In this document: positions 54,705 through 63,200 of the stretch, in pieces | How positions within the stretch are numbered: position 1 is the stretch's first letter | Layout: every line of letters starts with the position of its first letter | Assembly: GCF_000143415.4 (NCBI RefSeq) | Contig: NW_003314284.1 | Location: 602,693 to 666,692, forward strand | DNA: 64,000 nt | Direction of reading: 5' to 3' | DNA from: Selaginella moellendorffii | Taxonomy: Eukaryota > Streptophyta > Lycopodiopsida > Selaginellales > Selaginellaceae | Made by a program: the position numbers and the translations under genes | The notes under the pieces: generated by a model | What the model saw: the letters and a program-made list of their open reading frames with translations, nothing else | The model's database searches: none | Told to the model about the DNA's origin: nothing

Positions 54705-55440
54705 ATGTCTGATTTTTGTCGGGGGAGATTCCATCGACCCTGGGTAACTGCCCGAGGCTACAGTCGCTCGATCTCACGCTCAACGATCTCCAAGGAAAGA
54801 TCCCGGATTCTCTGGGCCAGCCCTCCATGCTGCAAAGTCTTTCTCTTGATGTGAACTTACTTGATGGTGAGATTCCCTCGAGCCTAGCACGGTGCTCAAG
54901 GCTTGAGAAGCTTTCCTGCTGTGGCAATCGTCTCACTGGCCAGCTTCCAAGCTCCTTGGGACACGCCTCTTAATCTCAGCTACAATGGTTCCATACCAAG
55001 GGACGTTGTGAATCTCTCAAATTTGGTAGAGCTGCTCCTGGAAGAGGAATGACATCGAAGGAAAAGTTCCAACTTTTCTCTTTCCGCACGACTTGCTGCG
55101 AACAAGTTGGAATCATTTAGCTACGATTTCCAGGCCGATGGAGTCGTATGGAGGTTCTGGAACTAGGCTTCCACCAGATAACAGGCAGCATTCCATCGCA
55201 AAACTTCATCTACTTGCCAGGTTTTTGAAGCCTCATCCCAGGAATGAAATTTGAGCGCGTTGACAAACTTTGACATGGCATTCAACATGCTGCATGGGAA
55301 GTTCCTGTTTCTTTGTCCTTGTGCGTCAACATGAGCCGCATTGACATGGGCGTGAACAATTTCAGTGGCCAGCTTCTGCTGGAAATTTCCAAGCCTGAGC
55401 AGCTTCAGTTCTTTCTTATTTCGACCAACAAGCTATACAA
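54705..55440 (+). pseudogene. Truncated copy of the LRR receptor-like protein
   Basis: The DNA is about 85-90% identical to 32113-33066 inside the intact RLP gene, starting at SGEIPSTLGNCPRLQSLDLT and ending at a CGACCAACAAGC word. After about 85 in-frame codons the copy has frameshifts and deletions, including loss of several repeats. It lacks the signal peptide, the island and the transmembrane segment. Confidence 0.85.
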
Positions 55441-55880
55441 GCTTTATTTCGTTAAAGTGAAAATTGTCATTATCCCACTTGTAAAATAAGGTTTCCAAAC
55501 CTTTATATAGTATATAAATATAACAAAATTCAACTGCATTGAGGCACATGCCATTTTATTTTAAATAAGGAAATGTCTACTCAATCACTTCTTCTCCCCC
55601 TGCCACTGCTTCACCTCTCTCTTCTCCTTGTCATCGTTGTTCAATTTCTTTCCATCCTTTTAATATTGGCTCAGTTGCTTCGAGTCTAGGTGGAGCCCAA
55701 GTCCCCATTCAATCTTTACTTTCCCCTTATTAATAAAAGAACTACGTAGACTTCCAATAACATGCTGTAACACTTCTAGTATAATGCAAATCCTCTCAAA
55801 GAATTGTCTTTTAATATTAATACAATGGCATGGAACCCCATGCCATAATAAGTTACATTTTTAAATAAATACATGCCATC

Positions 55881-57378
55881 TCAGACTGTTATTTTTTGCC
55901 TCCAACGCCTATACAATAATCTTGGAATTTCATCACTCTCCACACTATCAGGATTTAAACTCAATAGTAATGCCATCTCTTCTCTAATACGTCCACGCTC
56001 ATGTTCAGTGGTCGAAGAACCCATCCGGTTGAGCAGATTATGGAGATGCGGATAGTGCTTGGCTAGACAATATACATGCCATAAATGATGACTGGTGTCT
56101 GTCCGATCAAATGGCTTTTGATATACCATTCCATCTGCCATTTGGTTGATTTCTGCAGCCACCTCCTGGACTGGCCAGTTCTCTATCACCATCGCTCCAA
56201 GCCGTTTTGCAAGGTCCCCCAGAACATACGGTTTCTTCTCCCTAGTTTCCATACTGCAAGAGATGGGTTGCACTGCATATGTGTGCGTGTTCGCTGCAGT
56301 TTTAATCGGCGAGTCATCGATGATGAGGATTTCACTTGACCTAGCAGTCCGGTTCATCACTACAGCCTCTGGCTTGACGAAGATGGGCTTGCTACCCCTC
56401 ACATGGACCATAGTCAAGCAATCCTCCTGCGTTAGGAGAAAGTCAAATGGTAATATTACTCGCGTCTGATCGTGCATCATCTGTAGCAACGTTAATGCAT
56501 TGTGGCGCATCATGGATGTCCAAACTCCCAATTGCAAATTGAACCCGGCCCTCTGTTTTAAGTGTCGCATGGTCATTATTAGATCCCGCAGTTTCTCCCG
56601 TGTGATTAATGTGAATCTGTCTCTTTTGACCAACTTGCGACCGCAGACTTTGGAGGGTGTAGTGACATTCGAGGACGAGCCACGCTCATGGGAGAAAAGG
56701 ACATCGTTCAGATAAAAAATGATACAGTACCTTCGCCGTGACTCTGAAATGAAATGCGTCAGCATAAAAAATGGTACAAGTCAATTTTACCATCTACAAT
56801 ATTAGCGAATGGTGCTCCCGATGGTCGTTGAGAGGGTTTTGGTCGAGGAAACGTGAAGGGCGGAAATACTCTCCTCTGCAATGTGGGGTCAATCGCATCC
56901 GATGGCGTGTGGGCACATGCCATTTCAGCTGTAGACTCTGGTATAACTGGCTCAACAGTGGCATGGGGTGGTTTCGATGGCGTGTGATCACACGCCATTT
57001 CAGCTGGTGCCTCCATTGGCAAAGTGGACATGACCGAACAGGCAGTAGGGGTGGTGTAGGGAGGTTCCAACGGCGCGTAGTCAGACGATTGGGCACACGT
57101 TGAGTCCGTTGGAAATGAGGATACGACCGGCTCGGCGGCTGGGGCGGCCTCATGCGGGTCCAATGGCGCCTGGTCACCATCAGTTGGATACGTGGACAAG
57201 ATTGACTCAGTGGTATGGGCAGCATCAAGTGGAGTGTGGTCAGCTTGCTTGGCGTTGATATGGATAGTAGCCTCCACCAGCTTTGATGACTCTTGCAGGC
57301 AAGTAGAGCCCACTGGCGGATCCATATGCATGTCCAAATATCTCCCTTCGATTGAGATGGTATCCTCCCTACTGGCTA
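55881..57378 (-). CDS. Repeat region and HAD (FCP1/SCP-like) phosphatase-like C-terminal module
   Basis: Exon 57378-56791 continues the upstream frame (ASREDTISIEGRYLD) and holds four to five imperfect repeats of about 30 residues around D-[HYQ]-[TA]-P-[LS] (for example MACDHTPSKPPHATVEPV). A 47-nt intron (56790-56744) joins in phase to the last exon (56743-55881). That exon has CIIFYLNDVLFSH, LGVWTSMMRHNA and ILIIDDSPIKTAANTH, which match motifs I, II and IV of the FCP1/SCP-type HAD phosphatases (NLI-interacting factor). In motif I both catalytic Asp are replaced (YLN instead of DxD), so phosphatase activity is unlikely unless another Asp takes over. The C terminus is helical and charged, and the stop at 55881 is clean. 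Confidence 0.7.
56902..56923. repeat. 22-bp palindrome P1 (in coding repeat)
   Basis: Arms ATGGCGTG and CATGCCAT around a 6-base centre. It lies in the exon and encodes MACAHTP on the minus strand. Confidence 0.9.
56977..56998. repeat. 22-bp palindrome P2 (in coding repeat, perfect)
   Basis: A perfect inverted repeat with arms ATGGCGTGTGA and TCACACGCCAT. It encodes MACDHTP on the minus strand in the next protein repeat. Confidence 0.92.
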
Positions 57379-58660
57379 CTAAAAACAAACTCATTAGCAC
57401 ATTGAATCGACTATACTGTATTTACCATCAACTGCTATTGAGGAACTAGGACCGATATCACTTGGGCGCACTGCTGATTCTGAAGGATTGGACATACGTT
57501 TCGACCCTTGATTGGCACTATCCTTCCTCGACACTAAAGGCTAGAGTTTGTATCTTAATTCAACTGAATAATCTCTACTTACTATTTGCTTTGCAACCTA
57601 CATGGACAATGTTAGAAATGGTAAAAGGTTAGGAATGGATGTACTATTATTTACCTGATGGTTTGTCTTGTATGACCTTCCTCCGTTGCTCTTTGGCCAT
57701 CTCAGGCTGGCCATCGTCGTCATCATCGTCGTCGTCGTTATTGTGATCATCACCATTGTGAGGACCATCCAAGTCCTCTTCGTCCTTCTCTTCTTCGTCC
57801 TCCTCTTCTTTGTCCTCCTCTTCGTCCTTCTGCTCTTCCTGCTCATTATCTTTCTCTGGCTCCTCATCCCCCTCCTGCATTTCTTCCATAGGCTGCTCAG
57901 GCTGGATGGCTTGTTCTTCCAGGACCATCTTGGGAAAATCATCTGGCCGAGTCTCCATCTCAAAATACAAGACATCCATAGTCTGTTTTAGTGCGTGACC
58001 TAGGACCGTATCCTCACCCGACTGTCTTAACATGGTTTCTGCACGTTCTTGCACCCTTCGAAGATGACGAGATGAGAAAAACGTGGCCCTGACTTGAAAA
58101 GCATCCCTCATCCATTGTACCTTTCCATTGAGATTGGGGAAGGGGAGTTTGCCATAGGAATCTGAGTCAGGAGGTGGTGACTGGCTGCTTTCACTCAGCC
58201 CTTGATTTGCAATGAATGGCATGAGCACACACGCCATAACTGCGAGGCATTACCTATCATCTTTTCGTTGCCCTTCTTCCTTTTCGAATCAAACGCCTCT
58301 GATCCCGACAACTGTCCAACGTGCTTTCGCTTTTTATGACCACTGTCAGTTTGAGCTTGGCTGGTGCTTGCCTGTTTTGCCTTTGAAGAAGTGTCTCTTG
58401 CAAGGAATGGCATGAGACCACACGCCATTGCAAATATAATTTGTACCTCCTTTTTTCCTATTGCTTGTCTGTTTGTCCTTCTTCGACGCACCACCAGTGC
58501 GCTTTTCAGTCCTCGTGTCTGAATATTCACAACGATCTATAATCAAAATGGCGTGAGGCCTCACGTGACCTTACCTTGTGCAAGTTGAGCTCGGCCCAAC
58601 ATGGGTATCTTCAACAGTAGCTGTTAACGCCGTTTCAGCATCTGGGGGTGGCCACGCTCC
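57379..58660 (-). CDS. Basic and acidic linker exons of the ParB-like/HAD gene
   Basis: On the minus strand: exon 58660-58575 (AWPPPDAETALTATVEDTHV), then Lys-rich exons (EKRTGGASKKDKQTSNRKK; KAKQASTSQAQTDSGHKKRK, an NLS-like run). Exon 58200-57655 has LSESSQSPPPDSDSYGKL, a helical stretch and about 60 residues of Glu and Asp. A 15-nt exon (57597-57583) and exon 57533-57426 follow. Introns are 56 (or 38), 50, 53, 57, 42-49 and 47 nt. The 53-nt intron (58253-58201) joins in perfect phase. The joints at 58574 and 58446 do not keep frame in this sequence, which points to one-base indels, one perhaps in the A6 run near 58450. A nuclear, chromatin-like location is inferred from composition. Confidence 0.55.
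58216..58237. repeat. 22-bp palindrome P3 (intronic)
   Basis: Arms ATGGCATG and CACGCCAT. It lies in the 53-nt intron 58253-58201 of the minus-strand gene, about 15 nt before the acceptor. Confidence 0.9.
58407..58428. repeat. 22-bp palindrome P4 (intronic)
   Basis: Arms ATGGCATG and CACGCCAT. It occupies the 3' half of the candidate 50-nt intron 58446-58397; the acceptor (CCTTGCAAG) follows within 10 nt. Confidence 0.88.
58548..58569. repeat. 22-bp palindrome P5 (intronic, one arm diverged)
   Basis: The core GTGAGGCCTCAC is a perfect 12-base palindrome and one outer arm (ATGGC) is kept. It sits five bases after the donor of the intron starting at 58574. Confidence 0.8.
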
Positions 58661-58728
58661 TGCATATAGAGCTTGTGAGATAACATTTAAACTTAAAGTG
58701 CGTACTCACCAAGTTCGCAGAGAAGATA

Positions 58729-59199
58729 CTATTTTTCTTTGGCAACTGTAATTATATGCTCCATTGAAGTCACCTCTTCAATGGAGTTTGTCACCGCAAC
58801 ACACGGGACACCCTTGAGTAGTGCGGCTCGAAAGAATAGTCCGCCGCAGTTGTACTCGACAACGCATTTGCCCTTGGAGTCGGAAGCAGGTGACTCACCC
58901 GCTATTGCGTTGAAGACCCAGCTGAGCATTTCCCATGCTGCACCTGGAGCTTTCTCTGGATTCGAAAGCTCCATAGCCGTCTTCAGTTCCTCAGGCACGG
59001 GTAAATTGACCTCCCTCAGATCAATTCGATCGGCCTTGTCGAACGAAGCTGGGAAGTCACTCCAGTCCCACTCTACTGTAGGACCAATAACAAGGGCGAG
59101 TGTGAAGATGTGGACATTCGTCAGTATCTTCTTCTTAGCCATTATCCCATGGATCTCCTGCATCTCCTTGCCTTTCAACCGAGCCTTCACCTCGTTCAA
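58729..59199 (-). CDS. Middle segment of the ParB-like/HAD gene
   Basis: A 156-codon frame in the same phase as the ParB-like segment upstream, separated from it only by TAG at 59208-59206. It reads TNVHIFTLALVIGPTVEWDW, LREVNLPVPEELKTAMELSN, GKCVVEYNCGGLFFRAALL and KGVPCVAVTNSIEEVTSMEH. The last part has the look of the end of an enzyme fold (a VEYNCGG and CVAVTNS pair of strands), but I cannot name it. It ends at a third TAG (58731-58729), after which the frame stays open (YLLCEL) to a good donor at 58709. Confidence 0.5.
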   Translation of the reverse strand: MNEVKARLKGKEMQEIHGIMAKKKILTNVHIFTLALVIGPTVEWDWSDFPASFDKADRIDLREVNLPVPEELKTAMELSNPEKAPGAAWEMLSWVFNAIAGESPASDSKGKCVVEYNCGGLFFRAALLKGVPCVAVTNSIEEVTSMEHIITVAKEK

Positions 59200-59205
59200 G
59201 GCCTT

Positions 59206-60582
59206 CTAGAACTTGTGATAGGATTCGGAGTCGTAGATCATATAGTGGATTGAAGATTCCACCTTCGCAAGTCCCACCATTAAGTCAATGATGGAGCTGA
59301 CTTCGTCTGCATGAGTGATCTCCTCGTTTGTGAAGTCCATCACACAAAAGATGTTCTTGATCTGCTCATCTCCGCGGGAAACGATGCTCCTCCACCTTTG
59401 ATCCTCATCCGAATTCATGTATACCCAGTAAGGTTCTCGATAGGCCTCTGCTGCGGGGTCGAGTTGTTTCTGAAGCCGGCGGTCGACATCCCTCTTAATG
59501 AAATTTGGATACTGATCCAACTTCTCAGCTTTACTTTTCGTGGCATCCCGCAGCAGATCGATGAACTTGGGGGCCCCCTTCACGTACTCGTCGATGTCTT
59601 CATTTGACAACTCCAGCTCTTCCATCATCTCTTGTGTGGTGTCGATGCTCACCCTCTCCACGGCCACTTGCTCGAAGATCCAATCCTTCAATATCGCACG
59701 AGCTCTCAGAGTCGTGCACAAGTCCTCATATGTCACAATATGGCCGGGAGTCATTTTGGTCTTGTTGAAGACTACTTCACCACGTAGAAGAGCATTAGCC
59801 ACTATCAGAAAGTCGTTGTCGTCTAGAGACCGCGAGAAACGGAAGGCGTTGAGCTTCAAATCATTGGGCTTCCGGCCGTCCTCCACACCCATTGAGTTTA
59901 GCAACTCCCCGTCATGGTACCTCCTCAGCACATCTACCCATTTGTCAAAAACAACTTTTGTCGCGAGTAGAATGTTATGGATGCTGAGTGTGTCATTGAC
60001 CCCCAGTGTTTTTGAGAGAAGACTCGAGAATTCCTGCAATGGAAATGGCGTGAGGCCACATGCTATGCCACATGCAACGAGGCTTACCTGCCAGGCGCTA
60101 GTTGCTAGTGCACGTCCTTGTCCTGGTTTTTGTGGCTTCTTCAGTTGAACCCAGAGCTTCCGTGTTCGTGCCAATGTCTCGTGCAGACCCGATTTGTAGC
60201 ACGTTTCTTGCTTGACATTCTGCGCATGGGAGATGTATATGATAGATCGGAGGGGCGAGTTGCCTTTTATCAGGCGGACAACTCTTGTCTTGAAGACTTT
60301 CTTCACCTCCTCGCCCACCATAATATCCACAACTATCTCTTGCATCGCCAAGCTAGAATGCTGCCCGGAGACAGCATAGAACTGGATGTTCTGATCGTCC
60401 AACACCTTCCTATTGATCAAGTCTGGAAACCTCGTCTCGCCCTTCATTGTTCGGTAGTAGGGGATCACGTCTGCGATGTCGGGTGTTACTGGACTTGCCA
60501 GCATCTTCTGCTTCAGTTTCTCCACCCACTCATCAGATACTAGCCTGTGGTTGTATTTGCTTTGGATGTCGATACGGCTCAC
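59206..60582 (-). CDS. ParB/sulfiredoxin-like domain protein segment
   Basis: A 458-codon frame, continuous upstream to the TAG at 60663-60661. A segment near its start, IQFYAVSGQHSSLAMQEIVV, resembles the G-x-H/R-R turn of ParB/Srx-like nucleotide-binding domains (the GQHS pattern known in some eukaryotic ParB-like proteins). It is preceded by NHRLVSDEWVEKLKQKM, which fits the helix after the conserved N-terminal strand. A 54-nt stop-free intron (60087-60034) probably lies at SAWQ|EFSSLL. The rest (about 280 residues) is helical and charged, without a family I recognise. The first codon of the annotated frame is GTG; the true start must lie upstream. Confidence 0.55.
   Translation of the reverse strand: MSRIDIQSKYNHRLVSDEWVEKLKQKMLASPVTPDIADVIPYYRTMKGETRFPDLINRKVLDDQNIQFYAVSGQHSSLAMQEIVVDIMVGEEVKKVFKTRVVRLIKGNSPLRSIIYISHAQNVKQETCYKSGLHETLARTRKLWVQLKKPQKPGQGRALATSAWQVSLVACGIACGLTPFPLQEFSSLLSKTLGVNDTLSIHNILLATKVVFDKWVDVLRRYHDGELLNSMGVEDGRKPNDLKLNAFRFSRSLDDNDFLIVANALLRGEVVFNKTKMTPGHIVTYEDLCTTLRARAILKDWIFEQVAVERVSIDTTQEMMEELELSNEDIDEYVKGAPKFIDLLRDATKSKAEKLDQYPNFIKRDVDRRLQKQLDPAAEAYREPYWVYMNSDEDQRWRSIVSRGDEQIKNIFCVMDFTNEEITHADEVSSIIDLMVGLAKVESSIHYMIYDSESYHKF
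60045..60066. repeat. 22-bp palindrome P6 (intronic)
   Basis: One arm is ATGGCGTG, the other ATGCTAT (diverged). It lies in the 54-nt intron 60087-60034, with the acceptor CATTGCAG about 11 nt after it on the minus strand. Confidence 0.85.
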
Positions 60583-60660
60583 GTCAATTGTATATACTTT
60601 GTTGGAATAGTAACAAGTACTATTATCTGCGATGATTTTTGCTGCCTCTTCTTGCTCTTT

Positions 60661-61266
60661 CTACTCTTTGCAGCTCTTCTTTTTGGTGGGTGTAGTGTTT
60701 GAACCCGAGGCAATGGCATCACCGAGTAGCTTATTTTTTGGAGCAGGAGAGTCGGACGTCGGCTTGAGCTTGACCACCCTTTTCTGCTTCGGGGTAGTTT
60801 CCAGATCGACCCCCTTCCCCTTCGCTTCGCGAACTGGAGGCACTCTCAACGGCTCAATGTTGGAATATAGTTTTTGAACATCGCCATAGGTGAGGTCCGT
60901 GGATTCCATGTGATCTTCATAGACCCGCAGCATCTTTGAAATTGTGGGCCTCCTGGACAACCTCTCCCTAGCTCCCTCTAGGAATTCCTCATAGCCGCTG
61001 CCCCCCTCCGGGAAGCCGCTAGGATGTGCAAGGTGGATCTTGAAGGCGGACGCTGTCTCTACCACAAGTGCCAGTCCATATTCTTGCATGGAACTGCATG
61101 GAGTGTCTGTCACTTGGATGAGGATCCCCATGCATTCTTTTCTCCCACCATCTGTGTTGTATAGCCTCAGATCCTCGCCTTCCATCCCGAAAGTCCAATT
61201 GGTGAGCTCCTCCCCCTTCTCTGCATCCACATTGACAGTGGCTGGAAGAAGAACGCAATTCCTCGC
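60661..61266 (-). CDS. N-terminal segment of the ParB-like/HAD gene
   Basis: On the minus strand it reads ARNCVLLPATVNVDAEKGEE, GMEGEDLRLYNTDGGRKECM, GLALVVETASAFKIHLAHPS and ERLSRRPTISKMLRVYEDHM, then a Lys-rich tail with KGVDLETTPKQKRVVKLKP. It ends at TAG (60663-60661) but the same frame stays open into the ParB-like segment. The 5' exon edge is at 61266, where a solo LTR is inserted; a GAACAG acceptor just beyond the LTR suggests an intron boundary there. I do not recognise the fold. Confidence 0.5.
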   Translation of the reverse strand, partial: ARNCVLLPATVNVDAEKGEELTNWTFGMEGEDLRLYNTDGGRKECMGILIQVTDTPCSSMQEYGLALVVETASAFKIHLAHPSGFPEGGSGYEEFLEGARERLSRRPTISKMLRVYEDHMESTDLTYGDVQKLYSNIEPLRVPPVREAKGKGVDLETTPKQKRVVKLKPTSDSPAPKNKLLGDAIASGSNTTPTKKKSCKE

Positions 61267-62406
61267 TGTAAGGAACCAACTCGCCAAGGTGTCGTAGGCT
61301 AAAGGAACCCCGAAAGAATGACCAAAATGACAAAGAGTTCATCGGATGGGACCAAGTCGAAGATCGAGTCCAAGACCGACTCTAGGACCGAGTTCGAGAT
61401 AGAGTCCGGAATCGAGTCCAAGACCGACTCGGGGACCGAGTTCGAGTCCGAGTTCGAGACCGAGTTCGAGACGGAGTCCGAGATCCGAAATCGGGTCCGA
61501 GACCGAGTCCGAGGTCGAGTCCGAGGTCGGGTCCGAGATCGAGTCCGAGATCGAGTCCGAGACCGAATCCAAAGTCGGATCCGAAATCGGGTTCGAGATC
61601 GAGCCAGAGACTAAGTCCAAATACTAATATGGGTCAAGGGGTGAAAGCCCAAAGCGTGCGTCTCCCAGGGGGGGGGGGGGGGCTGCAGGGGGTTCCAAAA
61701 GTATAGTAGGGATAGTGAGGTCCAGGAACCAGTTTAGAAGGGACTCTCCAGTGGGGCTCCCAAACTGACTTGAGGTTGGGACTGAGACCGAGGGGCCTTG
61801 GGTGGGAGTGAGCATGGACTTGGTTGGTGCCGGAGGGGCCATCCAAGGAAGTGCTCAAGAGCAGCTCCCACTCCCGAAAGGGAAACCGATTGCGGTGCTC
61901 CCGGCTCATGTGGAGTGGTGCCCCACTTGAGTACCATGTGGCTCATTGGTCCTCGCCCTTCCTAGGGGCTTGGGCCTTCCTTCGGGATGGAAGTGGGGGG
62001 CGAGAGGTACCCATACCGGGCCGCTAGGCCACGGTGTTTCGCCCCGGCGTCCCGAAGCAAGTGTTGCACTCAAGACTTGGGATTTAGAGGGTCCCATGAT
62101 CAAGTCTTGTGGTACCAAAGGATGTTAGGAACCTGGAAGCTTGGTGTGCTTGGCTGCTTGTGCTTGCGGGGAGTGTAGCCAAACCTTAAGTCCAGTCTAA
62201 CCCGGGGAGGGGGATTGGGAGTGATTTGGGAATCCATGGATGGATGGCTAACACTCCGTTGCTCGTGCAGTGAGTAGCTGAGACCAAGTAGGAGCTGGTA
62301 CCATAGGCGAGAACCTTGGCAAGGGAACTTAGCAAAAGCCAAGGCGGTGTTGGGCGGATAGACGAGGTAAGCTGGCAAATTGGAAAGGAAAAATTTGTGG
62401 TTTACA
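61267..62406 (+). mobile_element. Solo LTR (family B), 1140 bp
   Basis: It begins TGTAAGGAACC and ends GGTTTACA. Flanks are CTCGC (61262-61266) and CTTGC (62407-62411), a 5-bp target-site duplication with one C/T change. No second LTR or internal region is adjacent, so it is a solo LTR left by recombination. It carries the GAGTCCGA array (61340-61615), the GTGAAAGCCCAAAGCG core, a 15-G run (61668-61682) and the terminal part also found at 1-152. It breaks the 5' part of the minus-strand ParB-like/HAD gene. Confidence 0.85.
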
Positions 62407-62466
62407 CTTGCCTGTTCAGAAATGCACAACAATTAGAGCTGACAGATGAAAAGCTAGCAGCTGGAA

Positions 62467-62488
62467 ATAACGTGAGGCCACACGCCAT
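62467..62488. repeat. 22-bp palindrome P7
   Basis: Arms ATAACGTG and CACGCCAT, with one arm slightly diverged. TTTCCAG follows on the minus strand. Confidence 0.85.
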
Positions 62489-62526
62489 TCACCACTGCAT
62501 CAGATGTCTTGAGGCTGCATCCTAAG

Positions 62527-62548
62527 ATGGCGTGAGGCTACACGCCAT
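62527..62548. repeat. 22-bp palindrome P8
   Basis: Arms ATGGCGTG and CACGCCAT. On the minus strand CTTAG follows directly. Confidence 0.9.
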
Positions 62549-62603
62549 CTGTAACCGGACTGCACTCGAGAGCCCAATCGGTGCATGCCAATGTTGCTAC
62601 TGA

Positions 62604-62625
62604 ATGGCATGTGGCCTCATGCCAT
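62604..62625. repeat. 22-bp palindrome P9
   Basis: Arms ATGGCATG and CATGCCAT with one central mismatch. On the minus strand TCAG follows directly, ending a 51-nt candidate intron. Confidence 0.9.
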
Positions 62626-62859
62626 TTTCTACTTGGCCTAAAAGACTTACCATTTGAAGCCGAATGAAGGCGTGACAATCGAGGCCAGACTCGCTGGCGA
62701 ATGTGCACTGTGTGTGCAGCGGATCGTAGCAGCAAGGCTACTCTACCACTTACAGTTGGAGAGTGGCGCTGAAATCTCCCGGGATGCCAAGTGGGCTGTG
62801 TGTGGGTGGCGGAGTGGGCGGCGGAGTTGGCGGCGAAGTTACAAATTGGGTGTGTCTTG

Positions 62860-63200
62860 AAGTGGACGCCGATGCACACGAGCGCGATGCGAGCGCGAGT
62901 GTGATGCAAGCGCGAGTGGACGCCGATGCACACGAGAAACCTGTAGAGAAGGTAGATGAGTGCGAATGTGAGCGTGATCGCGAGTGGGAGCGCGATGCGA
63001 GCGCGAGTACGATGCAAAACCTAACCTCACACGCGTGAAATGTCACGACGGTTGGTAATCCCGCCACATCATCATTCCTCGGACTTGGGGGCCACCATTA
63101 ATTTCTGGATCGCCGCGCGCATGCATGCACATGAAATCCAAAAGAAATCCGCAACGTCATCATTCCTCGGACTGCATGCACGCGAAATCCAAAAGAAAGA
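62860..63200. repeat. Short imperfect direct repeats
   Basis: GTGGACGCCGATGCACACGA occurs at 62862 and 62916, with GCGATGCGAGCGCGAGT-type words around them. A second family, GAAATCCAAAAGAAA with ATCATTCCTCGGACT, is repeated at 63067-63200. Long frames here reflect the repeats. Confidence 0.7.

Larger units (their letters stand above)
62407..62660 (-). other. 5' region of the ParB-like/HAD gene with three palindromes
   Basis: On the minus strand a donor at CAAATG|GTAAGTC (about 62654) begins a candidate 51-nt intron that contains P9 and ends CCATTCAG. Two more palindromes (P8, P7) follow, each just ahead of an AG (ATCTTAG, TTTCCAG), then GAACAG next to the solo LTR. Short exons may lie between, but no frame can be fixed, so no coding call is made. 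Confidence 0.45.

Noticed and set aside
57598-57975. 125-codon Lys/Arg/Thr-rich frame and its antisense
   Set aside because: Shadows of the acidic Glu/Asp coding stretch in the neighbouring frame.
61318-61614. 98-codon Glu/Ser/Arg-rich frame
   Set aside because: Part of the solo LTR array.
56902-62625. CRISPR-like array
   Set aside because: The repeats are palindromic but irregularly spaced, in a plant nuclear context, without spacers of similar length.
62763-63038. Gly-rich 91-codon frame
   Set aside because: It overlaps short direct repeats and has no recognisable pattern.
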